From NCBI RefSeq assembly GCF_036906915.1, contig NZ_JBAKHX010000029.1, positions 25,062-89,061 on the forward strand: a DNA stretch of 64,000 nt, given 5' to 3'. The stretch's first letter is position 1. Each line of letters opens with the position of its first letter. Below, piece after piece: positions 58,093-64,000 of this stretch. The position numbers and the translations under genes were made by a program. The notes under the pieces are model-generated. The model was not told the origin of the DNA and made no database searches. It saw nothing but the letters and a program-made list of their open reading frames with translations. Source of the DNA: Phytohabitans sp036906915. GTDB lineage: Bacteria; Actinomycetota; Actinomycetes; Mycobacteriales; Micromonosporaceae.

Positions 58093-60009
58093 TCAAAACC
58101 GTCGGGCGCGCAGGGCCTCCGCCACTGACCAAGCCTGAAAAGGACAGCCGGTCGCGACGTGGGGCGCCAGCCCGTCCGCGGTTTCGCTTACGGATGCTAG
58201 GCCAAACTCCCGCAAATGAGACTCAATACCGCCGAACAAAACGTGAATTTCAGTGCCAACCCGTTTCACGGCGCTCGCATACGGCCCGATCAGCCACGGC
58301 CAGACCGTGCCCTGGTGGTACGCGGCGTCCCGCTGCGCGGGCCCGCCGTGGTGACGCGGCTCATAGCCGGCCGAGCCGGGGGCCAGGCTCCGCGGGCCGA
58401 GCGGCGTCATCAGGGCAGCTCCGATGGAGCCGAGCACAGCCGGATCGGGATCCAGCGGCGCGTGCGGGAGCGACCACGCGAGCAGCTGGTTGGGGCGCAG
58501 CGCGAGATCGTTGCCGCCCGGGCCGTCCAGCACGTCGTACAGCCAGCCGGTGGGCGCCGGGTAGCGCAGGCGGAAGCTGTCGAGCGCCCGGGTCAGCGCG
58601 GCCGGCGCCGCCCCGGCGTCCTGCCCTGTGCGCCGGGCAAGCTCGGTGACGCCGGCCAGCCCGTTGACCCAGAGGGCGTTCACCTCGACCGGCTTGCCCA
58701 GCCGAGGCGTCACCGGTACCCCGTAGATCCTGGCGTCCATCCAGGTCAGTGCCTCGCCCGCGGCGCCCTGCGTGACCAGGCCGTCGGCGGGGTCGACGCG
58801 GATGCCGTACCGGGTGCCGGCCAGGTGGGCGTCGACCACGCCACGCAGAGCTGGCAGCAGCTCGGCGGCCAGGTCGGTGTCGCCGGTCAGCGTGACGTGC
58901 CGGTCCACCGCGTGCAGGAACCAGAGCGTCGCATCGCAGGTGTTGTACTCCACGCTGCCCGTGTCGGCGGTGTTGGCGAGCATCCCCTCGGAGAGGGTCG
59001 CCGCGTACGCCCGCAGCAGCTCCCGGCCCTCGTCCGCGCGCCCGGTGCACAGGAACAGTCCCTCGTAGGAGGTCATCGTGTCGCGCGACCACGCCCCGAA
59101 CCACGGGTACCCGGCCACCACGTCCGGCCCGGCGGAGGTACGCACGACGAACGCGTCCGCCGCGAGGGCGAGCGTCGCGTCCACCGCGTCGGCCGGCCGG
59201 GCGGCCGCTACCACCACGCGGTGCCGCTCACGTGCACGGTCGACCACGGTGGCCGCCGGCGCCGGCCGGTCGTCGAGGTCCCCCGCCCAGGCGAGGACCT
59301 CAAGGGTGTCCCCAGGCGACTCCAGCGACCCACCGAACCGGCCCGCGTGCCACAGGTCCTCCTGAGGGTGTAGGCCCCGCTCGGCCTCCTCCCGGTGGTG
59401 CGCGTCTCGCCACCACTGCCCGGTGGGCGTCCACCCGGGACCTGCGAGGCGGTACGCCTGTTCGACCGTCGCGCCGTCGGCGGTGGGGATCACCCGGGGC
59501 GGCGGCCCGTCCGCGTACCTCTCACCGTGCGCGTCCCGCCACGTGCACAGGGCATCAAGGGACAGCTTGACAGCGCCTCCAGGGCCACCACCCGCGAGCA
59601 GCCGGTGTATCACCGCCACCCCCGGCCGGCCATGTGTCATGGCGATCTCGCGTTCGAGCACCGTGTCGCCGATCCGCCAGCGCCAGCGCGGTACCCCCTC
59701 GATGAGGTCGAAGCGCTCCAGCAGCTCGTAGCCGCGGGGGTCGACCGCCCCCGACGCCCACTCGTGCGTGCCCAGCCGGACCTGCGCCCCGGAGGCCAGG
59801 GTGACCGTGGGGTCGAGCGCCACCAGGCCGGCGTGGCGTGCCGCCGGCGTGTGGCCGGCGACCACCAGCAGCGCGTGGTACCTCCGGGTACGCAGCCCGC
59901 TGACCGTGCCCATCGCGTACCCACCGCACCCGTCCGTGAGCAACCACTCCCGGCTGCCACCCGTAGTGAGATCTCCGACGACCTGGGGGCCGAAGCCTAT
60001 CTCGATCAC
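58093..60009 (-). CDS. glycogen debranching enzyme (amylo-alpha-1,6-glucosidase type)
   Basis: A 638-residue protein. The N-terminal domain opens with WLLTDGCGGYAMGTVSGLRTRRYHALLV, the hallmark of the bacterial GDE_N/GDE_C group; the (alpha/alpha)6 catalytic part contains PWFGAWSRDTMTSYEGLFL and EYNTCDATLWFLHAVDR and ends with YHQGTVWPWLIGPYASA. It removes alpha-1,6 branches from glycogen. The GTG at 60009 has AAGGAG 4 bases upstream. A MITE-like inverted repeat begins only 10 bp upstream of that start, inside the leader. Confidence 0.9.
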   Translation of the reverse strand: MIEIGFGPQVVGDLTTGGSREWLLTDGCGGYAMGTVSGLRTRRYHALLVVAGHTPAARHAGLVALDPTVTLASGAQVRLGTHEWASGAVDPRGYELLERFDLIEGVPRWRWRIGDTVLEREIAMTHGRPGVAVIHRLLAGGGPGGAVKLSLDALCTWRDAHGERYADGPPPRVIPTADGATVEQAYRLAGPGWTPTGQWWRDAHHREEAERGLHPQEDLWHAGRFGGSLESPGDTLEVLAWAGDLDDRPAPAATVVDRARERHRVVVAAARPADAVDATLALAADAFVVRTSAGPDVVAGYPWFGAWSRDTMTSYEGLFLCTGRADEGRELLRAYAATLSEGMLANTADTGSVEYNTCDATLWFLHAVDRHVTLTGDTDLAAELLPALRGVVDAHLAGTRYGIRVDPADGLVTQGAAGEALTWMDARIYGVPVTPRLGKPVEVNALWVNGLAGVTELARRTGQDAGAAPAALTRALDSFRLRYPAPTGWLYDVLDGPGGNDLALRPNQLLAWSLPHAPLDPDPAVLGSIGAALMTPLGPRSLAPGSAGYEPRHHGGPAQRDAAYHQGTVWPWLIGPYASAVKRVGTEIHVLFGGIESHLREFGLASVSETADGLAPHVATGCPFQAWSVAEALRARRF

Positions 60010-60019
60010 TAAGCTCCTT

Positions 60020-60112
60020 AGGGTCTGTATCGAGGTGGGGGCCGGAGCGAGGCGAGGTCCAGGCGTTGGCTTGGGCCGCCGCAGCCCGGTCATCCACCTC
60101 GATACAGACCCT
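60020..60112. repeat. MITE-like inverted repeat between divergent glycogen genes
   Basis: Perfect 19-bp terminal arms, AGGGTCTGTATCGAGGTGG and its complement, enclose 55 bp of GC-rich DNA with GAGGCGAGGTCCAGGCG. No coding capacity. It is inserted in the 147-bp space between the debranching enzyme and the GH63 gene, so the promoters of both are displaced or contained in it. The core GAGGCGAGGTCCAG is shared with the element at 63862. Confidence 0.9.
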
Positions 60113-60156
60113 GGTAGGTGTCGGTACCTGTAACACGCTAAGGCGACAATGGTCCC

Positions 60157-62832
60157 GTGTGGTCACGACGGAAGAGGAAGGGGTCTGACGCTGTGGCGTC
60201 CTCCGGAGAGGCCGAGCACCAGCGCCTGGCGCAGGCCGACTCGGGAGAACAGCCGTGGCGCGCATGGGGCCCCTACCTGTCCGAACGTGCCTGGGGTACG
60301 GTCCGGGAGGACTACAGCGAGCACGGTACGGCCTGGGACTACTTTCCGCACGACCACGCGCGTTCCCGGGTGTACCGCTGGAACGAAGACGGCATGGCCG
60401 GCGTCTGCGACGACCGGCAGACGTTCTGCTTCGCGCTCGCCCTCTGGAACGGGCAGGACCCGATCATCAAGGAGCGGATGTTCGGGCTCGGCGGCGACGG
60501 CGGCAACCACGGAGAGGACGCCAAGGAGTACTGGTGGTACCAGGACTCCACACCCACCCACTCCTGGATGCGCTGGCGGTACCACTACCCGCAGACCGCG
60601 TTCCCCTACGACGACCTGGTGGCGGTCAACGCGGCGCGCGGGCGGGACGAGACCGAGTACGAGCTGGTCGACACGGGGGTGTTCGACGACGACCGCTTCT
60701 GGGCGGTGACCGTCGACTACGCCAAGGCGTCACCCACCGACATGTGCATCGTCGTCAAGATCGCTAACCGGGGTCCCGAGACGGCCACCCTGCACGTGCT
60801 CCCCACGCTGTGGTTTCGCAACACCTGGTCGTGGGGGCTGCCCGGCCGCGACCAGGTGCCGGTGCTGCGCGGCGACGACGGCCGGCTGGTCGGCGAGCAC
60901 TGGGTGCTCGGGCAGGTCGTCCTGCAGGGGGAGGGCGACCCGACGGTCCTGTGCTGCGACAACGAGACCAACACCCAGCGGCTGTGGGGGCTGGAGGGGC
61001 GCAGCGAGTACCCGAAGGACGGCATCAACGACCACGTCGTCTCCGGCGCCCCGTCAGTGAACCCCGCGCTGACCGGCACCAAGGGCGCCCTGCACTACAC
61101 GTTGACCGTGCCGGCTCGCGGCGAGGCGTACATCCGGCTGCGACTGACGCTCACCGCGCCGCCGCCCGCCGCCGAGCCCGCGCCGATCCTCGACCTGGGC
61201 GCCGGGTTCGACGAGGTGATCGCCGCCCGCCGCGGCGAGGCCGACGCGTACTTCACGTCGCTCATCCCCGCCGGGGCGTCCCGTCAGGAGGCCGCCGTCG
61301 CCCGCCAGGCCATCGCCGGGCTCATGTGGGGAAAGCAGTTCTACCACTTCGACGTCGAGCAGTGGCTCACCGGCGATCCCGGCAGCGTTCCACCCCCAGA
61401 GGGACGCCGGCACGGGCGCAACAGCGCCTGGTGGCACATGAACAGCTTCGACGTCATCTCCATGCCCGACCCCTGGGAGTACCCCTGGTATGCCGCGTGG
61501 GACCTGGCGTTCCACTGCGTGCCGCTGGCCCGCGTCGACCCCGGCTTCGCCAAGCAGCAGGTACTCCTGCTCCTCCGCGAGTGGTACATGCACCCCAACG
61601 GGCAGATCCCCGCGTACGAGTGGGCCTTCGGCGACGTCAACCCTCCCGTGCACGCGTGGGCGGCACTGCGCGTCTTCGAAATCGACGGCGGGCGCGACCA
61701 CGATTTCCTCGCCCGGGTACTGCACAAGCTGCTGCTCAACTTCACCTGGTGGGTCAACCACAAGGACATCAACGGCAACAACGTCTTCGAAGGCGGCTTC
61801 CTCGGCCTCGACAACGTCGGCCCGTTCGACCGCTCGGCAGCGCTGCCCGTGTCCGGCGCGCTGGAGCAGTCCGACGGCACCGGCTGGATGGCCATGTACG
61901 CCCTCAACCTCCTCGACATCGCCGTCCGCCTCGCCGTCCACGACCCCGCCTACGAAGACGTCGCCACCAAGTTCTTCGAACACTTCGCGTACATCGCGGT
62001 CGCCGCCTACCAGCAGGGCCTCTGGGACGAGGACGACTCCTTCTTCTACGACCAGCTTCGGCTCGCCGACGGCAACACAGTGCCGCTCAAGGTGCGCTCG
62101 GTGGTCGGCCTGCTGCCGCTGGCAGCCACCACCACCCTCACGACGCGGACGCTCGCGCAGCTTCCGGAACTCGGCGCGCGGTTGCGCTGGTTCCTCACCA
62201 ACAAGCCTGAGTACGCCGATGTGCTGGGCGCCCGACGGATGGCTCGTGACGGACGGCAGCGCCGGCTGCTGTCGATGGTCGGCCCCGAGCAGATCGTGCG
62301 GATCCTCGCGCGCATGCTCGACGAAGACGAGTTCCTCTCGCCGTACGGGCTGCGCACCCTGTCCCGCTCCCACCTTGAGAAACCCTTCACCGTGTCGCTC
62401 GGCGGGCAGGACTTCACCGTCGGGTACGAGCCGGCCGAGTCCACCAGCGGCCTGTTCGGCGGCAACTCCAACTGGCGCGGTCCGATCTGGATGCCGACGA
62501 ACTTCCTGCTGGTGTGCGCGCTGCGCGACTACGCCAAGTTCTTCGGCGACGACCTGCTCATCGAGCACCCGACCCGCTCCGGCACCAAGCGCACCCTCAA
62601 CGAGGTGGCCGACGACCTGTCGGAGCGCCTGATCTCCCTCTTCGTGCCGGACGAGTGGGGCCGGCGCCCGATGTACGGCGCGTGCGACCTCTTCCAGAAT
62701 CACCCCGACTGGAAGGACCTGCTCGCCTTCCCCGAGTACTTCCACGGCGACAACGGCGCCGCCCTGGGCGCCTGGCACCAAACAGGCTGGACAGCGTTGG
62801 TGGCCGACCTGATCCTGACCCTCCGCGCCTAA
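60157..62832 (+). CDS. GH63-like (MGH1-type) glucosidase
   Basis: An 891-residue glycoside hydrolase. The N-terminal beta domain (WGPYLSERAWGTVREDYSEH) and a large (alpha/alpha)6 barrel (QFYHFDVEQWL, then NPVHAW-like HAWAALRVFEIDGG, then WVNHKDINGNNVFEGGFLGLDN, and GLFGGNSNWRGPIW near the end) match the bacterial GH63 / mannosylglycerate hydrolase-like group. It would cleave terminal glucose from glucans or glycosides and fits the glycogen locus, but its substrate is unproven. No signal peptide, so it is cytoplasmic. GTG start at 60157. A tail-only repeat lies 25 bp past its stop. Confidence 0.88.
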   Translation: MWSRRKRKGSDAVASSGEAEHQRLAQADSGEQPWRAWGPYLSERAWGTVREDYSEHGTAWDYFPHDHARSRVYRWNEDGMAGVCDDRQTFCFALALWNGQDPIIKERMFGLGGDGGNHGEDAKEYWWYQDSTPTHSWMRWRYHYPQTAFPYDDLVAVNAARGRDETEYELVDTGVFDDDRFWAVTVDYAKASPTDMCIVVKIANRGPETATLHVLPTLWFRNTWSWGLPGRDQVPVLRGDDGRLVGEHWVLGQVVLQGEGDPTVLCCDNETNTQRLWGLEGRSEYPKDGINDHVVSGAPSVNPALTGTKGALHYTLTVPARGEAYIRLRLTLTAPPPAAEPAPILDLGAGFDEVIAARRGEADAYFTSLIPAGASRQEAAVARQAIAGLMWGKQFYHFDVEQWLTGDPGSVPPPEGRRHGRNSAWWHMNSFDVISMPDPWEYPWYAAWDLAFHCVPLARVDPGFAKQQVLLLLREWYMHPNGQIPAYEWAFGDVNPPVHAWAALRVFEIDGGRDHDFLARVLHKLLLNFTWWVNHKDINGNNVFEGGFLGLDNVGPFDRSAALPVSGALEQSDGTGWMAMYALNLLDIAVRLAVHDPAYEDVATKFFEHFAYIAVAAYQQGLWDEDDSFFYDQLRLADGNTVPLKVRSVVGLLPLAATTTLTTRTLAQLPELGARLRWFLTNKPEYADVLGARRMARDGRQRRLLSMVGPEQIVRILARMLDEDEFLSPYGLRTLSRSHLEKPFTVSLGGQDFTVGYEPAESTSGLFGGNSNWRGPIWMPTNFLLVCALRDYAKFFGDDLLIEHPTRSGTKRTLNEVADDLSERLISLFVPDEWGRRPMYGACDLFQNHPDWKDLLAFPEYFHGDNGAALGAWHQTGWTALVADLILTLRA

Positions 62833-62857
62833 CCCGCCCCGCCCGCGTCGCACCCCC

Positions 62858-62884
62858 CCTTGATCGATGGAGATGGCCTTGATC
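62858..62884 (+). repeat. gene-end palindromic element, copy 9 (tail only)
   Basis: Two CCTTGATC (62858-62865 and 62877-62884) 19 bp apart with GATGGAGATGG between, no hairpin. It starts 25 bp after the GH63 stop. Confidence 0.8.
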
Positions 62885-62912
62885 GGCGCGAATATGGTTG
62901 GGGACGGAGTGA

Positions 62913-63866
62913 GTGTCGTCCAAGGAGGAAGCCATCGTCGACGTTGTCGTTGTGGGGGCCGGGGTTGTCGGGCTGACCTCGGCTGTCCGGCTGGTTGAGG
63001 CTGGGGCGCGGGTCGCTGTGATCAGCGCCGACGAGTCGGTTGACACGGTGTCCGCGGTGGCGGCTGCCGTCTGGTATCCCACACATACGGACGAGGATCC
63101 GCGGGTGCTTCAGTGGGCCACGCGGACCTTCGAGGAACTGTGCCGCCAGGCGGGGGATGGGGTGCCGGGAGTGGTGTTGCGGCCTACCCGGATGCTGGTG
63201 CGCCAGCAGGTGGACGAGGCGCCCTGGTGGTCGGCCGCCGTGCCGGACTTCACTCGGGTGCCGCCGCCGAGCGCGGAGTACACCGAGGAGTGGCGGTTCA
63301 CGGTGCCGACCGTGGAGATGCGGCCGTACCTGGATTGGCTGCGCGACCGGCTCGGTGGTGCGGTGGAGCGGCGGCGGATCGAGCGGTTCGACGAGATCGA
63401 GGCGCCCGTCGTGGTGAACGCGACCGGGCTGGCCGCCGGCAAGCTCTGCGGTGATGCGGACGTGTTCCCCGCTCGAGGGCGGATCGTGCTGGTCGCCAAT
63501 CCGGGCCTGGTGACGTCGGTGCGTGACGAGGACAGTCCGGCCGGCATGACGTACATACATCCGCGCAGCCAGGACGTGGTGCTCGGGGGGACGTTCGAGG
63601 CGGGGCAGTGGGACACGGAGCCCGACGCGCGGGTGGGCATGGAAATCGTGGCTCGCTGCGCTGACCTGGTACCCGAACTGGCGAACGCGGCGGTGCTGGC
63701 GCATGTGGCCGGGCTGCGACCGGCACGGCGCGGCGGGCCGCGCGTGGAGGCGGACCCTGCGCCGCTGCCCGGTGGCGGGCGTCTCGTCCACAACTACGGT
63801 CATGGTGGTGCCGGGGTCACGCTCTCATGGGGCTGTGCGGAGGCGGTGGTACCCCTCGCCACCTAG
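62913..63866 (+). CDS. DAO-family FAD-dependent amino acid oxidase
   Basis: A 317-residue flavoenzyme. VVVVGAGVVGLTSAVRLVEAG (residues ~11-31) is the dinucleotide-binding loop; VSAVAAAVWYPTH, VVNATGLAAGKLCGD and the C-terminal NYGHGGAGVTLSWG are the D-amino-acid oxidase signatures. It oxidises a D-amino acid or similar amine with H2O2 production. The GTG at 62913 is chosen; an AAGGAGG at 62922-62928 lies inside the frame, so a later non-standard start cannot be excluded. Its TAG stop falls within the left arm of the next inverted repeat. Confidence 0.88.
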   Translation: MSSKEEAIVDVVVVGAGVVGLTSAVRLVEAGARVAVISADESVDTVSAVAAAVWYPTHTDEDPRVLQWATRTFEELCRQAGDGVPGVVLRPTRMLVRQQVDEAPWWSAAVPDFTRVPPPSAEYTEEWRFTVPTVEMRPYLDWLRDRLGGAVERRRIERFDEIEAPVVVNATGLAAGKLCGDADVFPARGRIVLVANPGLVTSVRDEDSPAGMTYIHPRSQDVVLGGTFEAGQWDTEPDARVGMEIVARCADLVPELANAAVLAHVAGLRPARRGGPRVEADPAPLPGGGRLVHNYGHGGAGVTLSWGCAEAVVPLAT

Positions 63867-63935
63867 GCCCTGTCCCGCCGGATCGCCGTCTGGACCTCGC
63901 CTCGGCTCGACATGATCGACAGGACAGGGCCTAGG
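63862..63935. repeat. MITE-like inverted repeat, second complete copy
   Basis: Perfect 14-bp arms CCTAGGCCCTGTCC (63862-63875) and complement (63922-63935). The centre CTGGACCTCGCCTCGGCTCGAC is the complement of the core of the element at 60020. It overlaps the last codons and stop of the oxidase gene. From 63936 to the window end there is no recognisable feature. Confidence 0.85.
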
Positions 63936-64000
63936 CTCAATACCGGTAACTTAGGGGCAATTCGGTCGTTGGTCGTGGTGTGCCTCGTGCGGGTCAATTG

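Noticed and set aside
1..64000. Search for a secondary-metabolite cluster, prophage, transposase or integrative element
   Set aside because: No PKS/NRPS, tailoring, integrase, portal, relaxase or transposase motif is seen in any credible frame.
1..64000. tRNA, rRNA and other standard RNA genes
   Set aside because: No cloverleaf, CCA end or rRNA-like stretch was recognised by eye in the intergenic sequences.

Overview
The window is chromosomal DNA from a high-GC actinomycete. GTG starts, 4-bp ATGA/GTGA gene overlaps and start codons sitting directly on a -10 box are common. The MurD2/MurL pair, together with the mycobacterial-type order moxR / DUF58 / VWA / fabG / inhA / hemH / nfeD / SPFH, suggests a member of the Micromonosporaceae. 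This placement is an inference from gene content; there is no rRNA in the window. I see no tRNA, rRNA, CRISPR array, transposase or phage gene.

Layout. 1-4420: hydrolases and two PH-domain membrane proteins. 4721-13588: MoxR/DUF58/VWA operon, then a two-component system and a tiny-peptide unit, then fabG-inhA, ferrochelatase and a HAD phosphatase. 14156-21130: conserved actinobacterial proteins, a Rieske lipoprotein, a serine hydrolase, NfeD plus SPFH, and an RNA methyltransferase. 21135-23991: PucR regulator and a secreted beta-propeller. 24457-27123: divergent murL and murD2, which together make UDP-MurNAc-L-Ala-D-Glu without free D-glutamate. 28101-38139: an aminosugar island with an aminotransferase, two paralogous NgcEFG importers, a BadF-type sugar kinase and an RpiR regulator. 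38161-43189: a family A DNA polymerase, a hicBA toxin-antitoxin pair, an ASCH protein, an amidohydrolase and two membrane proteins. 43352-49450: a second two-component system followed by a complete carbohydrate ABC importer with its own ATPase. 49661-54663: AlkB-like oxygenase, an EEP-fold hydrolase and an ABC-2 exporter. 54703-62832: glycogen cluster (glgB, glycosyltransferase, debranching enzyme, GH63-like glucosidase). 62913-63866: a DAO-family oxidase.

The most unusual content lies between the genes. A palindromic element of about 75 bp occurs nine times: seven complete copies, each with a hairpin of about 22-bp arms, and two copies with the tail only. Every copy lies 6-73 bp past the stop codon of a gene, with the hairpin side toward that gene. 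Each carries a second CCTTGATC exactly 19 bp after the first; one copy has lost a base and shows 18. A second family of MITE-like inverted repeats lies at 11770, 60020 and 63862, and a third, nested hairpin lies at 32760. These look like non-autonomous repeats or 3'-end RNA elements and account for most of the non-coding sequence.
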